53,684 bases of DNA. Origin: an uncultured Prevotella sp. GTDB taxonomy: Bacteria > Bacteroidota > Bacteroidia > Bacteroidales > Bacteroidaceae. Made by a program: the position numbers and the translations under genes. The stretch spans positions 1 through 53,684 of the forward strand of contig ONAR01000015.1 of the NCBI GenBank assembly GCA_900315835.1, written 5' to 3'. Positions 18,903 through 28,852 of the stretch are shown here, one piece after another (positions within the stretch are counted from its first letter, which is position 1; each line of letters opens with the position of its first letter). Under the pieces are notes generated by a model that worked only from the letters and a program-made list of their open reading frames with translations, did not search any database and was not told the DNA's origin.

Positions 18903-19196
18903 ATGGCAATTATCATCAAGCCCCTGGTTACTGAGAAGCAGACCAAGATTACGGAGAAGAACCCCAACCGTTACGGGTTCATTGTACGTCCTGACGCTGA
19001 CAAACTCCAGATTAAGAATGAAGTCGAGAAGCTCTACAATGTCACTGTGAAGGATGTGAATACCTGTCGCTACGCCGGCAAGCGCTCAAGCCGCTACACC
19101 AAGGCTGGCCTGATCCGCGGTCAGAAGAACGCCTACAAGAAGGCTTACGTGACCCTGAAGGATGGCGACACGATTGATTTTTACAGCAATATCTAA
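18903..19196 (+). CDS. rplW: Ribosomal protein L23 (uL23)
   Basis: MAIIIKPLVTEKQTKITEKN begins a 97-residue L23, located at the tunnel exit, where it contacts trigger factor and SRP. I used the ATG at 18903; an in-frame TTG at 18885 would add six residues but overlaps a Shine-Dalgarno-like GGAGG (18887-18891), spaced 11 bases from the ATG. Such a motif is uncommon in this phylum. Confidence 0.96.
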   Translation: MAIIIKPLVTEKQTKITEKNPNRYGFIVRPDADKLQIKNEVEKLYNVTVKDVNTCRYAGKRSSRYTKAGLIRGQKNAYKKAYVTLKDGDTIDFYSNI

Positions 19197-19204
19197 TATA
19201 AAAA

Positions 19205-20032
19205 ATGGCAGTACGTAAATTCAGCCCGGTTACTCCGGGTCAAAGACACAAGGTTATTGGCACGTTCGAGGAAATTACTGCATCCGTGCCAGAGAAGTCT
19301 CTCGTTTACGGTAAGCGTTCAACCGGTGGTCGAAACAACACCGGTAAGATGACCATGCGCTACATCGGCGGTGGCCACAAGAAGAAGTTCCGTTTTATTG
19401 ACTTCAAGCGAGAGAAAGATGGTGTTCCTGCTGTGGTGAAGACGATCGAGTACGATCCTAACCGCTCGGCCCGCATCGCCCTTCTCTTCTATGCAGATGG
19501 TGAGAAACGTTACATTATTGCTCCTAACGGACTGAAGGTGGGTGCAAAGCTGATGTCGGGCGCTGAGGCAGCTCCTGAGATTGGCAACACGCTGCCCCTG
19601 GCCAACATTCCTGTCGGTACCGTGATTCACAACATTGAGTTGCGTCCGGGTCAGGGTGCTCTGCTCGTTCGTTCGGCTGGTAACTTTGCTCAGCTTACTT
19701 CTCGTGAAGGTGACTACTGCGTCATCAAGCTCCCCTCAGGTGAGACTCGCAAGATTCTCTCTGCCTGCCGGGCTACCGTTGGCAGTGTAGGCAACTCCGA
19801 TCACGCTCTTGAGCAGTCAGGTAAGGCTGGTCGCTCTCGTTGGCTCGGTCGCCGTCCTCACAACCGTGGTGTGGTTATGAACCCTGTTGATCACCCGATG
19901 GGTGGTGGTGAAGGCCGTCAGAGCGGTGGACATCCGCGCTCTCGTAAGGGCTTGTACGCTAAGGGTCTCAAGACGCGCGCACCGAAGAAGCTTTCCAACA
20001 AGTACATCATTGAGAGAGCCAACAAGAAGTAA
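19205..20032 (+). CDS. rplB: Ribosomal protein L2 (uL2)
   Basis: The 275-residue protein has the conserved block [17 protein letters not shown], including the His needed at the peptidyl-transferase centre, and [20 protein letters not shown] in the RNA-binding domain. Length and position between rplW and rpsS are standard. It is eight bases after rplW, and the start ATGGCAGTACG follows an A-rich leader. Confidence 0.98.
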   Translation: MAVRKFSPVTPGQRHKVIGTFEEITASVPEKSLVYGKRSTGGRNNTGKMTMRYIGGGHKKKFRFIDFKREKDGVPAVVKTIEYDPNRSARIALLFYADGEKRYIIAPNGLKVGAKLMSGAEAAPEIGNTLPLANIPVGTVIHNIELRPGQGALLVRSAGNFAQLTSREGDYCVIKLPSGETRKILSACRATVGSVGNSDHALEQSGKAGRSRWLGRRPHNRGVVMNPVDHPMGGGEGRQSGGHPRSRKGLYAKGLKTRAPKKLSNKYIIERANKK

Positions 20033-20055
20033 ACTTTAGTAAATCAGAGTAAATT

Positions 20056-20325
20056 ATGAGTCGTTCACTTAAAAAAGGTCCTTACATCAACGTCAAGCTC
20101 GAGAAGAAAATCCTTGCCATGAACGAAAGCGGCAAGAAGAGCGTCGTCAAGACTTGGGCCAGAGCATCAATGATCTCCCCCGATTTCGTGGGCCACACTG
20201 TTGCAGTTCATAACGGTAATAAATTTATCCCTGTTTACATTACCGAGAACATGGTAGGCCATCGCCTCGGTGAGTTCGCCCAGACACGTCGCTTCGGCGG
20301 CCACAGCGGCAACAACAAGAAGTAA
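20056..20325 (+). CDS. rpsS: Ribosomal protein S19 (uS19)
   Basis: [20 protein letters not shown] and the [18 protein letters not shown] end give the 89-residue S19 of the 30S head. It sits in standard order after rplB and before rplV. Confidence 0.98.
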   Translation: MSRSLKKGPYINVKLEKKILAMNESGKKSVVKTWARASMISPDFVGHTVAVHNGNKFIPVYITENMVGHRLGEFAQTRRFGGHSGNNKK

Positions 20326-20360
20326 GCGGGACATCCATTTTTATAAACATTTAGACAATA

Positions 20361-20768
20361 ATGGGAGCAAGAAAACATATTGCGGCTGAAAAGATTAAAG
20401 AAGCCCGTAAGAATCAGTACTTCGCCAAGCTTGTCGGCGTGCCCTCTTCCCCTCGCAAAATGCGCTACGTGGTCGATATGATCCGCGGCATGGAGGTCAA
20501 CCGAGCACTTGGAGTACTCAAGTTCTCTAAGAAGCACGCTGCACAGGACGTGGAGAAGCTGCTTCGCTCGGCTATCGCCAACTGGGAAACCAAAAACGAG
20601 CGTAAGGCTGAGGAGGGAGAACTCTTTGTAAGCAAAGTCTTCGTTGACGAAGGCGTAACGATGAAACGTATGAGACCAGCACCTCAGGGTCGCGGATACA
20701 GAATCCGTAAGCGCTCTAACCATGTGACGCTGTTTGTCGATGCGAAAACTAATGACGATAAAGAATAA
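20361..20768 (+). CDS. rplV: Ribosomal protein L22 (uL22)
   Basis: This 135-residue protein contains [20 protein letters not shown] and the beta-hairpin region [20 protein letters not shown] that reaches the exit-tunnel constriction, where macrolide-resistance changes can occur. The hairpin looks complete. The stop is five bases from rpsC. Confidence 0.97.
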   Translation: MGARKHIAAEKIKEARKNQYFAKLVGVPSSPRKMRYVVDMIRGMEVNRALGVLKFSKKHAAQDVEKLLRSAIANWETKNERKAEEGELFVSKVFVDEGVTMKRMRPAPQGRGYRIRKRSNHVTLFVDAKTNDDKE

Positions 20769-20773
20769 GTAGA

Positions 20774-21502
20774 ATGGGACAGAAAGTTAATCCAGTAAGT
20801 AACCGTCTTGGTATTATTCGTGGCTGGGATTCCAATTGGTTCGGTGGCAAGAACTTTGGCGACAATCTCGTAGAGGACCAGAAGATCCGCAAGTATCTTG
20901 AGAAGCGTTTGGAGAAAGCCCAGGTTTCACGCATCGTTATCGAGCGTACACTGAAGCTCGTTACCATCACTATCTGCACGGCTCGTCCGGGTATCGTCAT
21001 CGGTAAGGGTGGTCAGGATGTTGACAAACTCAAGGAAGAGCTGAAGAAGCTCTACAAGAAGGACATCCAGATCAACATCTTCGAGGTGAAGCGTCCTGAG
21101 CTCGACGCCAAGATTGTTGGTGAGAACATCGCCAGCCAGATTGAGCACCTCATGGCTTATCGCCGCGCCATCAAAATGGCTGTTCAGAACACCATGCGCG
21201 CCGGTGCCGAGGGCATCAAGGTGCAGATCAGCGGCCGTCTGAACGGCGCCGAGATTGCACGTAAGGAAATGTTCAAGGAAGGCCGCACGCCGCTGCATAC
21301 TTTCCGCGCCGACATCGACTACTGCCAGACCGAGGCTCTGACCAAAGTTGGCCTGCTCGGCATCAAGGTGTGGATTATGCGTGGTGAGGTCTATGGCAAG
21401 CGCGAGCTCGCTCCTAACTTCACGCAGGAGCGTCAGAACGGTCCTCGCCAGGGTGGTGAGCGCCGTAACCGCGGTGGCCGCAGAAGAAACAATAATCGTT
21501 AA
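20774..21502 (+). CDS. rpsC: Ribosomal protein S3 (uS3)
   Basis: [20 protein letters not shown] begins the 242-residue S3. The KH RNA-binding motif [12 protein letters not shown] and the block [17 protein letters not shown] are present. The C-terminus is a short Arg/Asn-rich tail ([13 protein letters not shown]). S3 lies at the mRNA entry tunnel and helps unwind mRNA. Confidence 0.98.
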   Translation: MGQKVNPVSNRLGIIRGWDSNWFGGKNFGDNLVEDQKIRKYLEKRLEKAQVSRIVIERTLKLVTITICTARPGIVIGKGGQDVDKLKEELKKLYKKDIQINIFEVKRPELDAKIVGENIASQIEHLMAYRRAIKMAVQNTMRAGAEGIKVQISGRLNGAEIARKEMFKEGRTPLHTFRADIDYCQTEALTKVGLLGIKVWIMRGEVYGKRELAPNFTQERQNGPRQGGERRNRGGRRRNNNR

Positions 21503-21513
21503 AAGAAGCAACA

Positions 21514-21942
21514 ATGTTACAGCCAAAAAGAGTAAAATACAGAAGGCCTCAAGACGGACGTGGCAATAAGGGCAACGCCCACAGAGGCACACAGTTGGCT
21601 TTCGGCAGCTTCGGCATCAAGACCCTTGAGGCCAAGTGGCTCGACAGCCGGCAGATTGAGGCAGCGCGTGTTGCCGTCAACCGTTACATGAACCGTCAGG
21701 GTCAGGTTTGGATCCGCATCTTCCCTGACAAACCAATCACCCGCAAGCCTGCTGATGTGCGTATGGGTAAAGGTAAGGGTGATCCCGCAGGATGGGTGGC
21801 TCCCGTGACGCCGGGCCGTATCCTCTTCGAAGTTGAGGGTGTGAGCTTTGACGTCGCCAAGGAAGCACTGCGCTTAGCTGCCCAGAAGCTGCCTGTCAAG
21901 ACAAAGTTTGTGGTAAGACGTGACTACGATAAAAATGCTTAA
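21514..21942 (+). CDS. rplP: Ribosomal protein L16 (uL16)
   Basis: [20 protein letters not shown] is the typical start of L16. [20 protein letters not shown] and [17 protein letters not shown] confirm it. The 142-residue protein supports tRNA accommodation on the 50S subunit. Two bases separate its stop from the rpmC ATG. Confidence 0.98.
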   Translation: MLQPKRVKYRRPQDGRGNKGNAHRGTQLAFGSFGIKTLEAKWLDSRQIEAARVAVNRYMNRQGQVWIRIFPDKPITRKPADVRMGKGKGDPAGWVAPVTPGRILFEVEGVSFDVAKEALRLAAQKLPVKTKFVVRRDYDKNA

Positions 21943-21944
21943 TT

Positions 21945-22139
21945 ATGAAGATTAAAGAAATAACAGAACTCGCCGACAAGGACTTGCGCGAGAAGCTGGG
22001 CCAGGCTGAGGAAGCTTACAAGCAGATGAAGCTCAACCATCAGGTCTCCCCGCTTGAGAATCCATCACAGATTAAGACGGCACGTCGCGATATTGCACGT
22101 ATGAAGACCGTGCTTCGTGAAAGAGAACTTAAAAAATAA
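21945..22139 (+). CDS. rpmC: Ribosomal protein L29 (uL29)
   Basis: The 64-residue helical protein [20 protein letters not shown], ending with [19 protein letters not shown], is L29 at the tunnel exit. It follows rplP by two bases, and its TAA overlaps an ATG of the next frame. Confidence 0.96.
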   Translation: MKIKEITELADKDLREKLGQAEEAYKQMKLNHQVSPLENPSQIKTARRDIARMKTVLRERELKK

Positions 22140-22150
22140 TGATTACCCAG

Positions 22151-22408
22151 ATGGAAACAAGAAATTTAAGAAAAGTCAGACAGGGTGTTGTTATCAGCGA
22201 CAAGATGGACAAGACCATCGTTGTTGCGTCTAAGTTCAAGGAGAAGCACCCGATTTACGGTAAATTCGTTCAGAAAACCAAGAAATACCACGCTCACGAT
22301 GAGAAGAATGAGGCCCATGTAGGCGATACCGTCCAGATCATGGAGACCCGTCCGCTCTCAAAGACGAAGAGATGGAGATTAGTACAAATCGTTGAAAAGG
22401 CTAAGTAA
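22151..22408 (+). CDS. rpsQ: Ribosomal protein S17 (uS17)
   Basis: [20 protein letters not shown] and [20 protein letters not shown] are diagnostic of S17, a primary 16S rRNA binder. I chose the ATG at 22151 (85 residues), matching Bacteroidetes homologs that begin MEARNLRK. An ATG at 22139 overlapping the rpmC stop would add only MITQ and could also be used through coupling. Confidence 0.95.
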   Translation: METRNLRKVRQGVVISDKMDKTIVVASKFKEKHPIYGKFVQKTKKYHAHDEKNEAHVGDTVQIMETRPLSKTKRWRLVQIVEKAK

Positions 22409-22410
22409 TT

Positions 22411-22776
22411 ATGATACAGGCATTAACAAAACTTACAGTATGTGATAACAGCGGCGCCCGTGAGGCAATGTGCATCCGCGTTCTGGGTGGTACTGGCCGT
22501 CGTTATGCAAGTGTGGGTGACATTATCGTCGTAGCCGTCGAGAATGTGCTCCCGTCAAGTGACCTGAAGAAGGGTGCGGTATCTAAGGCTTTAGTCGTTC
22601 GCACCAAGAAGGAGATCCGTCGCGCTGACGGTTCTTACATCCGCTTCGATGACAACGCCTGTGTGTTGCTCAACAACGCCGGTGAGCTTCGCGGCAGCCG
22701 TATCTTCGGCCCCGTGGCTCGTGAGCTGCGTGCCGTCAACATGAAGGTCGTGTCTCTGGCTCCTGAGGTTCTTTAA
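22411..22776 (+). CDS. rplN: Ribosomal protein L14 (uL14)
   Basis: [20 protein letters not shown] and [24 protein letters not shown] (ends the protein) identify the 121-residue L14, which forms an intersubunit bridge and is the docking site of the silencing factor RsfS. It is two bases from rpsQ and has normal length. Confidence 0.98.
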   Translation: MIQALTKLTVCDNSGAREAMCIRVLGGTGRRYASVGDIIVVAVENVLPSSDLKKGAVSKALVVRTKKEIRRADGSYIRFDDNACVLLNNAGELRGSRIFGPVARELRAVNMKVVSLAPEVL

Positions 22777-22798
22777 TTTATAAAATCGAATACAACTT

Positions 22799-23116
22799 AT
22801 GAGTAAGTTACATATTAAGAAAGACGACAACGTCATTGTCATTGCCGGAGCCGACAAGGGCAAGACGGGTAAAGTGCTCAAGGTGCTGGTCGATGAGAAC
22901 CGCGCCATCGTTGAGGGAGTACACATGGTCTCCAAGAGCACCAAGCCTTCAGCTAAGAATCCTCAGGGAGGCATCGTGAAGCAGGAGGCTCCTATTCACA
23001 TCTCTAATTTGAGTCTTATCGATCCTAAGAGCGGCAAGGCTACCCGTATCGCCATCAAGCGTGAGGGCAAGAAGGTTACTCGCATCGCTAAAAAGTCAGG
23101 GGAGGAGATTAAGTAA
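22799..23116 (+). CDS. rplX: Ribosomal protein L24 (uL24)
   Basis: The KOW motif region [20 protein letters not shown] and [20 protein letters not shown] identify the 105-residue L24, an initiator of 50S assembly. The stop TAA shares a base with the rplE ATG. GGAGG inside the last codons (23101-23105) is ten bases from that ATG. Confidence 0.97.
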   Translation: MSKLHIKKDDNVIVIAGADKGKTGKVLKVLVDENRAIVEGVHMVSKSTKPSAKNPQGGIVKQEAPIHISNLSLIDPKSGKATRIAIKREGKKVTRIAKKSGEEIK

Positions 23117-23664
23117 TGGATACAGCACAGTTAAAGAAAAAGTACAACGAGGAGATTGCTCCCGCTCTGCAGAAGCAGTTCAACTACTCTTCAGCCATGC
23201 AGATTCCTGTGCTGGAGAAGATTGTCATCAACCAGGGTCTCGGCGGCGCTACGCAGGATAAGAAGATTATCGACGTGGCTGTCAACGAGCTCACTGCCAT
23301 CACCGGTCAGAAGGCTGTGGCAACTTATTCCAAGAAGGATATCGCCAACTTCAAGCTCCGTAAGAAGATGCCTATCGGCGTGATGGTTACCCTCCGCCGC
23401 GAGCGCATGTATGAGTTCCTGGAGCGTCTGGTCCGCATCGCCCTGCCCCGTATCCGCGACTTCAAGGGTATCAACTCTAAGTTCGACGGCCGCGGCAACT
23501 ACACGCTGGGTATCGAGGAACAGATTATCTTCCCTGAAATCAATATTGATCAGGTGGATCACATCCAGGGTATGAACATCACCTTCGTTACATCGGCAAA
23601 GACCGACGAAGAGGGTTACGCTCTGCTCAAGGCTTTCGGCCTTCCTTTCAAAAACGCTAAATAA
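23116..23664 (+). CDS. rplE: Ribosomal protein L5 (uL5)
   Basis: The 182-residue protein has [40 protein letters not shown] and [20 protein letters not shown], all typical of L5, which binds 5S rRNA and contacts the P-site tRNA. Start overlap with rplX suggests coupling. Confidence 0.98.
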   Translation: MDTAQLKKKYNEEIAPALQKQFNYSSAMQIPVLEKIVINQGLGGATQDKKIIDVAVNELTAITGQKAVATYSKKDIANFKLRKKMPIGVMVTLRRERMYEFLERLVRIALPRIRDFKGINSKFDGRGNYTLGIEEQIIFPEINIDQVDHIQGMNITFVTSAKTDEEGYALLKAFGLPFKNAK

Positions 23665-23675
23665 GGAATAGAGAT

Positions 23676-23978
23676 ATGGCAAAAGAATCAATGAAGGCAC
23701 GCGAGGTAAAGCGTGCAAAGCTTATCGCCAAGTATGCTGAGAAGCGCGCTGCGCTGAAGAAGATCATCGCTACCTCTGAAGATCCTGCTGAGGCTTATGA
23801 GGCTGCCCGCAAGCTGCAGGCTATCCCCAAGAACGCCGACCCCATCCGTCTGCACAACCGCTGCAAGATTACCGGTCGTCCAAGAGGTTACATGCGTCAG
23901 TTCGGCCTCTCTCGTATTCAGTTCCGCGAGATGGCTTCGCAAGGCCTGATTCCCGGCGTGAAGAAAGCAAGCTGGTAA
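23676..23978 (+). CDS. rpsN: Ribosomal protein S14 (uS14), zinc-free form
   Basis: [20 protein letters not shown] and [20 protein letters not shown] give the 100-residue long-form S14. The CxxC...CxxC zinc motif of the short form is absent (one Cys in RCKITG), so this is the zinc-independent type. An octamer repeat element follows it. Confidence 0.97.
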   Translation: MAKESMKAREVKRAKLIAKYAEKRAALKKIIATSEDPAEAYEAARKLQAIPKNADPIRLHNRCKITGRPRGYMRQFGLSRIQFREMASQGLIPGVKKASW

Positions 23979-23982
23979 GGTT

Positions 23983-24112
23983 AAGTTCCTAAGTTGATTA
24001 GTTCTTAAGTTTTAAGCTATTGGTTTGATGGTTCCGACGTGGGACCCGGAACTCTCAATCTCAAAGCTCATCAACTCACCAACTCATCAACTCATAAACT
24101 CCGAAACTCATA
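23983..24112. repeat. Inverted octamer-repeat element between rpsN and rpsH
   Basis: Octamers AAGTTCCT, AAGTTGAT, TAGTTCTT, AAGTTTTA (23983-24014) are followed by a centre with GGTTCCG...CGGAAC and then by AGCTCATC, AACTCACC, AACTCATC, AACTCATA, AACTCCGA, AACTCATA (24065-24112). The arms are complementary in the AAGTT/AACTC core. The design equals that at 4595-4738, although the variable bases differ. Confidence 0.75.
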
Positions 24113-24158
24113 TTTAATATTGTCGGGGGAGTCCCGATTAATTAAACATTTATATTTT

Positions 24159-24554
24159 ATGACAGATCCAATAGCAGATTATCTGACAAGACTCAGAAAC
24201 GCCATCATGGCACATCACCGTGTGGTAGAGGTTCCTGCGTCTAACATGAAGAAATCTATCACGAAGATTCTCTTCGAGAAGGGTTACATCCTGAACTACA
24301 AGTTCGTTGAAGATGGCCCTCAGGGTTCTATCAAGGTTGCCTTGAAGTATGACCCTCAAACCAAGGAAAACGCTATCAAGTGTTTGAAGCGTGTGTCCAC
24401 TCCCGGTCTTCGCCGTTATACCGGTTACAAGGACATGCCGAGAGTTATTAACGGACTGGGCATCGCCATTCTGTCTACGTCCAAGGGTGTAATGACTGAT
24501 AAGGAGGCTGCCGAGCTCAAGATCGGTGGTGAAATCCTTTGCTACGTCTATTAA
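24159..24554 (+). CDS. rpsH: Ribosomal protein S8 (uS8)
   Basis: MTDPIADYLTRLRNAIMAHH starts the 131-residue S8. The C-terminal STSKGVMTDKEAAELKIGGE block is intact. The frame is open upstream to 24039, but S8 homologs start at this Met and the upstream part runs through the octamer repeat. S8 binds 16S rRNA and in some bacteria represses the spc operon. Confidence 0.97.
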   Translation: MTDPIADYLTRLRNAIMAHHRVVEVPASNMKKSITKILFEKGYILNYKFVEDGPQGSIKVALKYDPQTKENAIKCLKRVSTPGLRRYTGYKDMPRVINGLGIAILSTSKGVMTDKEAAELKIGGEILCYVY

Positions 24555-24569
24555 ATTGGAGGATTAGAA

Positions 24570-25142
24570 ATGTCAAGAATAGGTAAATTGCCAATTACAG
24601 TCCCTGCCGGAGTAACTGTTAACTTCGACGAGAAAACCAACGTAGTCACTGTCAAGGGTCCCAAGGGTGAGCTTACTCAGAAGATTGATCCTTCTATCAA
24701 GTTCACGATGAAAGACAACCAGATTGTTTTCGAGATTGACGAGAACTCTACTGTTGACCCCAAGCAGAAGCAGGCTTTCCACGGCCTCTATCGTTCATTG
24801 GTCAACAATATGGTTGTTGGTGTCAGTGAGGGTTACAAAAAAGAGCTCGAGCTTGTCGGTGTAGGTTATCGTGTTTCCAACCAGGGCAACCTGATTGAGT
24901 TCTCACTGGGTTATACCCATCCCATCTTCATCCAGCTTCCTAAGGAGGTGAAGGTTGAGACAAAGTCTGAAAGAAACCAGAACCCGCAGATTATTCTTGA
25001 GAGTGCCGATAAGCAGTTGCTTGGTCTCATTTGCGCTAAAATTCGTTCTTTCCGCATGCCGGAGCCTTATAAGGGTAAGGGTATCCTGTTCAAGGGTGAG
25101 GTCATCCGCAGAAAGTCTGGTAAGACAGCTGCTGCTAAGTAA
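24570..25142 (+). CDS. rplF: Ribosomal protein L6 (uL6)
   Basis: MSRIGKLPITVPAGVTVNFD and the C-terminal PEPYKGKGILFKGEVIRRKS with GKTA identify L6 (190 residues), at the factor-binding region of the 50S. The start is preceded by GGAGG (24558-24562) at a seven-base spacing, a strong Shine-Dalgarno-like sequence that is unusual for this phylum. Confidence 0.98.
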   Translation: MSRIGKLPITVPAGVTVNFDEKTNVVTVKGPKGELTQKIDPSIKFTMKDNQIVFEIDENSTVDPKQKQAFHGLYRSLVNNMVVGVSEGYKKELELVGVGYRVSNQGNLIEFSLGYTHPIFIQLPKEVKVETKSERNQNPQIILESADKQLLGLICAKIRSFRMPEPYKGKGILFKGEVIRRKSGKTAAAK

Positions 25143-25166
25143 TTTTTTTAAAGAAGATTTACGACT

Positions 25167-25511
25167 ATGACAACAAACAAAGTAGAAAGACGAATCAAGA
25201 TAAAGTTCCGTATTCGTAAGAGTGTTAAAGGAACGTCAGAACGCCCTCGTCTCAGCGTATTCCGCTCCAACAAGCAGATTTATGCTCAGGTGATCAACGA
25301 CATTGAAGGCAAGACCCTCGCCTCGGCTTCTTCTTTAGGCCTCGAAAAGATGCCTAAGATCCAGCAGGCTGAGAAGGTCGGCGAGCTGGTGGCTGAGAAG
25401 GCCAAGGCTGCCGGTGTCACCGCCGTGGTGTTCGACCGTAATGGCTATCTCTATCATGGCCGCGTGCAGGCTCTGGCCGACGCTGCCCGTAAAGGAGGAC
25501 TTAATTTCTAA
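25167..25511 (+). CDS. rplR: Ribosomal protein L18 (uL18)
   Basis: The 114-residue protein has [20 protein letters not shown] and [20 protein letters not shown] and ends AARKGGLNF, as expected for L18, a 5S rRNA-binding protein. Order and length are standard; rpsE starts six bases after its stop. Confidence 0.98.
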   Translation: MTTNKVERRIKIKFRIRKSVKGTSERPRLSVFRSNKQIYAQVINDIEGKTLASASSLGLEKMPKIQQAEKVGELVAEKAKAAGVTAVVFDRNGYLYHGRVQALADAARKGGLNF

Positions 25512-25517
25512 ACGTAC

Positions 25518-26030
25518 ATGGCAATGAATAAAGTAAGAGTTAATAGTGACACTGAATTGAAGGACCGCCTCGTTGCAATCAACCGTGTGACGAAGGTCAC
25601 GAAGGGTGGTCGTACCTTTACATTCGCTGCTATCGTCGTTGTAGGTGATGGTAAGGGCGTTATTGGCTACGGTCTGGGTAAGGCCGGTGAGGTGACGGCT
25701 GCCATCTCCAAGGGTACAGAGTCGGCAAAGAAGAATCTCTTCAAGGTTCCCGTGCTCAACGGTACGGTGCCCCACGAGATTGAAGTGAAGTTTGGTGGTG
25801 CCCGCGTGCTGCTGAAGCCCGCCGCAGCCGGTACCGGTCTGAAGGCCGGTGGTGCTATGCGTGCTGTGCTTGAGAGCGCTGGTATCTCCGACGTGATTGC
25901 AAAGTCTAAGGGTTCTTCCAATGCCCACAACCTCGTGAAGGCTACGGTGCTCGCACTGTCTCAGATGCGTGACGCCTATCAGGTGGCCGGCGAGCGCGGC
26001 ATCGAGATGAATAAAGTGTTTAACGGTTAA
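25518..26030 (+). CDS. rpsE: Ribosomal protein S5 (uS5)
   Basis: The double-stranded RNA-binding segment [20 protein letters not shown] and the [19 protein letters not shown] block identify the 170-residue S5, located at the mRNA entry channel and important for decoding accuracy. The start ATGGCAATGAAT offers two Met codons; I used the first. It precedes rpmD by 14 bases. Confidence 0.98.
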   Translation: MAMNKVRVNSDTELKDRLVAINRVTKVTKGGRTFTFAAIVVVGDGKGVIGYGLGKAGEVTAAISKGTESAKKNLFKVPVLNGTVPHEIEVKFGGARVLLKPAAAGTGLKAGGAMRAVLESAGISDVIAKSKGSSNAHNLVKATVLALSQMRDAYQVAGERGIEMNKVFNG

Positions 26031-26044
26031 TAGGAGTATTTATC

Positions 26045-26221
26045 ATGGCAACAATTAAAGTAAAGCAGATTAAGAGCCGCATTGGTGCTCCCGCAGATCA
26101 GAAGCGCACGTTGGCTGCAATTGGTCTCCGCAAGATCTCCCAGGTTGTTGAGGTGGAGGATACTCCCAGCATGCGCGGCATGATCCGTAAAGTGCATCAT
26201 TTGGTAGAGATTGTAAAGTAA
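26045..26221 (+). CDS. rpmD: Ribosomal protein L30 (uL30)
   Basis: Translation from ATG at 26045 gives 58 residues beginning MATIKVKQIKSRIGAPADQK and ending with MIRKVHHLVEIVK, the L30 pattern, in its standard place between rpsE and rplO. L30 is a small 50S protein present in many but not all bacteria. The stop is TAA at 26219-26221. Confidence 0.95.
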   Translation: MATIKVKQIKSRIGAPADQKRTLAAIGLRKISQVVEVEDTPSMRGMIRKVHHLVEIVK

Positions 26222-26248
26222 TAACAACGTTTTAATTCAGATATCATC

Positions 26249-26695
26249 ATGAAATTACATAATTTGAAGCCTGCCGCAGGCTCTACCCATTCTCGCCGTC
26301 GTATCGGTCGTGGTCCGGGTTCTGGCCTTGGTGGTACATCAACCCGCGGTCACAAGGGTGCTAAGGCACGTTCTGGCTATAAGAGAAAGATTGGTTTCGA
26401 AGGTGGTCAGATGCCGCTGCAGCGCCGCGTGCCGAAGGCTGGATTCAAGAACATCAACCACATCGAGTATTTGGCTGTTAACCTCTCCACCCTGCAGAAG
26501 CTGGCTGACGAGAAGCAGCTTACCAAGATTGGTATGGCTGAGCTCGTTGCTGCCGGACTGACCAATGGCAAGAAGCTCGTGAAGATTCTTGGCAACGGAA
26601 AGCTGACCGCTAAACTTGATGTTGAAGCAAACGCATTCTCTAAGACCGCTGAGGAGGCCATCAAGGCCGCCGGTGGCAATGCAACTAAAATCTAA
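26249..26695 (+). CDS. rplO: Ribosomal protein L15 (uL15)
   Basis: MKLHNLKPAAGSTHSRRRIG and the Gly-rich GRGPGSGLGGTSTRGHKGAK with GFEGGQMPLQRRVPK define the 148-residue L15, a late 50S assembly protein. The secY ATG follows after two bases. Confidence 0.98.
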   Translation: MKLHNLKPAAGSTHSRRRIGRGPGSGLGGTSTRGHKGAKARSGYKRKIGFEGGQMPLQRRVPKAGFKNINHIEYLAVNLSTLQKLADEKQLTKIGMAELVAAGLTNGKKLVKILGNGKLTAKLDVEANAFSKTAEEAIKAAGGNATKI

Positions 26696-26697
26696 CA

Positions 26698-28038
26698 ATG
26701 AAAAAATTAATTGAGACACTGAAGAACTGTTGGAGAGTCGAGGATCTGCGTCAGCGCCTCCTCATTACTCTCTTGTTTACGGCTATCTACCGTTTCGGGT
26801 CGTTCGTCGTATTGCCGGGTATTGACCCTGCTAAACTTGATCAACTGCAGTCGCAAACCGCTGGTGGCCTTATGTCACTGCTCGACATGTTCTCCGGTGG
26901 AGCATTTTCCAATGCGTCTATCTTCGCACTCGGAATTATGCCTTACATCTCAGCTTCCATTGTTATGCAGCTTCTCGCCGTTGCAGTACCTTACTTTCAG
27001 AAGATGCAGCGCGAGGGTGAGAGTGGCAGAAAAAGAATACAGTGGTATACTCGTGTGCTGACGGTGGCAATCCTGTTCTTCCAGGCACCGAGTTACCTCA
27101 TCAACCTGAAGATGCAGGCCAACTCCGCATTGGCCAGCGGCATCTCCTGGAGCGTGTTTATGATTCCTGCCACAATCATTTTGGCTGCCGGCAGTATGTT
27201 CATCCTTTGGTTGGGTGAGCGCATTACCGACAAGGGAGTTGGAAATGGAGTCTCATTAATCATTATGATCGGTATCATTGCCCGCTTGCCCCAGGCCTTC
27301 GTGCAGGAGCTGAGCTCAAGGTTCACCGCCATCTCCGGTGGTGGACTGGTGATGTTTATCGCTGAGATTCTCATTCTCTATGCTGTCATTTGCGCGTCTA
27401 TCCTCTTGGTACAGGGTACCCGCAAAGTTCCGGTACAGTATGCCAAACGCCTCGTTGGAAACCGTCAGGTAGGTGGCGCACGCCAGTACATTCCGCTGAA
27501 GCTGTTCGCAGCCAACGTGATGCCTATCATCTTTGCGCAGGCATTGATGTTCATCCCCTTGGCTATCGTTCAGTATCAGAGCGAAAACAGTAGCTGGCTG
27601 GTCCGCAACCTCATGGACAACCGTAGTCTGCTCTACAACATTGTCTATGTGATTCTGATCATCGCCTTCACCTATTTCTACACGGCTATCACGCTCAACC
27701 CCACCCAGATGGCTGAGGACATGAAGCGTAACAATGGTTTCATCCCGGGCATCAAGCCTGGTCACGACACTGCCGAGTACATCGACTCCATCATGTCGCG
27801 CATCACGCTGCCTGGCTCATTGTTCATCGCCTTCATCGCCATCATGCCCGCCCTGGCTGGCTTGCTCAACGTGCAACAGGCATTCTCGCAGTTCTTCGGT
27901 GGCACGTCGCTGCTCATCACCGTTGGTGTGGTCATCGACACGCTGCAGCAGATAGAGTCTTATCTGCTCATGCGTCACTACGACGGACTGCTCAATTCAG
28001 GTCATACCCGTAAGGCTGGAGCTGTAAGTGCATATTAA
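26698..28038 (+). CDS. secY: Protein translocase subunit SecY
   Basis: The 446-residue membrane protein forms the SecYEG channel. About ten hydrophobic segments are visible, beginning with RLLITLLFTAIYRFGSFVVL. The plug/TM2 region GGAFSNASIFALGIMPYISA and the cytoplasmic loop GTRKVPVQYAKRLVGNRQVG, which contacts SecA and the ribosome, are conserved. It lies in the spc cluster directly after rplO. adk, which follows secY in many bacteria, is absent here. Confidence 0.98.
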   Translation: MKKLIETLKNCWRVEDLRQRLLITLLFTAIYRFGSFVVLPGIDPAKLDQLQSQTAGGLMSLLDMFSGGAFSNASIFALGIMPYISASIVMQLLAVAVPYFQKMQREGESGRKRIQWYTRVLTVAILFFQAPSYLINLKMQANSALASGISWSVFMIPATIILAAGSMFILWLGERITDKGVGNGVSLIIMIGIIARLPQAFVQELSSRFTAISGGGLVMFIAEILILYAVICASILLVQGTRKVPVQYAKRLVGNRQVGGARQYIPLKLFAANVMPIIFAQALMFIPLAIVQYQSENSSWLVRNLMDNRSLLYNIVYVILIIAFTYFYTAITLNPTQMAEDMKRNNGFIPGIKPGHDTAEYIDSIMSRITLPGSLFIAFIAIMPALAGLLNVQQAFSQFFGGTSLLITVGVVIDTLQQIESYLLMRHYDGLLNSGHTRKAGAVSAY

Positions 28039-28052
28039 TTTGGTCTTTGGAA

Positions 28053-28835
28053 GTGTCTATATTCCTGAAGACAGAAGATGAAATCGCCCTCATGCGGGCT
28101 GCGAACCAACTCGTTGGTGCAACGCTCGCTGAGGTCGGCAAACATATAAAACCAGGTGTAACGACCCTCCAATTGGATCGCATAGCAGAGGAGTTTATCC
28201 GCGATCACGGCGCCACGCCGACGTTCAAGGGTTATCCCAGTCCTTTTGGAGGGCCTTTTCCCGCCTCTATCTGCACGTCAGTCAACAACGTTGTCGTGCA
28301 TGGCATACCGTCGGAGAGCGACGTGCTTGAAGACGGCGACATCATATCGGTGGATTGTGGTGTGCTGCTCAATGGCTACTGTGGTGACAGCTGCTATACT
28401 TTCAAGGTCGGCGAAGTGTCGAGAGACACAGCACTCCTTTTGGAGACGACCCTCGAGAGTCTGCGAAAAGCAATTTCTGTTGCAGTGGCAGGTCATCGCG
28501 TCGGTGACATTGGCGCAACCATCAACCGCTTTGCCAGGGAGAAAGGCTATCGGGTCGTTGAGGGCCTTGGCGGACACGGCATAGGCCGCGAGATGCATGA
28601 GGATCCTTTCATCCCCAACAAGAACCGTTGGGGTAGGGGACCAATGCTGAAAGACGGCATGTGTATCGCCATCGAGCCGATGATCGTCATGGGCTCGGAC
28701 GAGATAGGGCTGCTGCCCGACGGCTGGGGTATCGTTACATTCGACGGCCGGCCGGCTGTTCACTTCGAGCATACCATCGTCGTAAGGCGAGGCCAGTCAG
28801 AGGTTTTATCATCGTTTAAGGATATAGTTAATTAA
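28053..28835 (+). CDS. map: Methionine aminopeptidase, type I
   Basis: This roughly 260-residue enzyme removes the initiator Met. The substrate His lies in NVVVHGIP; the metal ligands are the two Asp in [18 protein letters not shown], the His in [15 protein letters not shown], and Glu in IAIEPM and HFEHTIVV. No ATG is near the expected start. I placed it at GTG 28053, giving [10 protein letters not shown] as in Bacteroides homologs; TTG at 28047 is the alternative. It lies 14 bases after secY. Confidence 0.95.
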   Translation: MSIFLKTEDEIALMRAANQLVGATLAEVGKHIKPGVTTLQLDRIAEEFIRDHGATPTFKGYPSPFGGPFPASICTSVNNVVVHGIPSESDVLEDGDIISVDCGVLLNGYCGDSCYTFKVGEVSRDTALLLETTLESLRKAISVAVAGHRVGDIGATINRFAREKGYRVVEGLGGHGIGREMHEDPFIPNKNRWGRGPMLKDGMCIAIEPMIVMGSDEIGLLPDGWGIVTFDGRPAVHFEHTIVVRRGQSEVLSSFKDIVN

Positions 28836-28852
28836 GAAGCGTAGTAATATTT

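Noticed and set aside
24039-24158. N-terminal extension of rpsH
   Set aside because: It translates the octamer repeat element; S8 has its usual length from the ATG at 24159.
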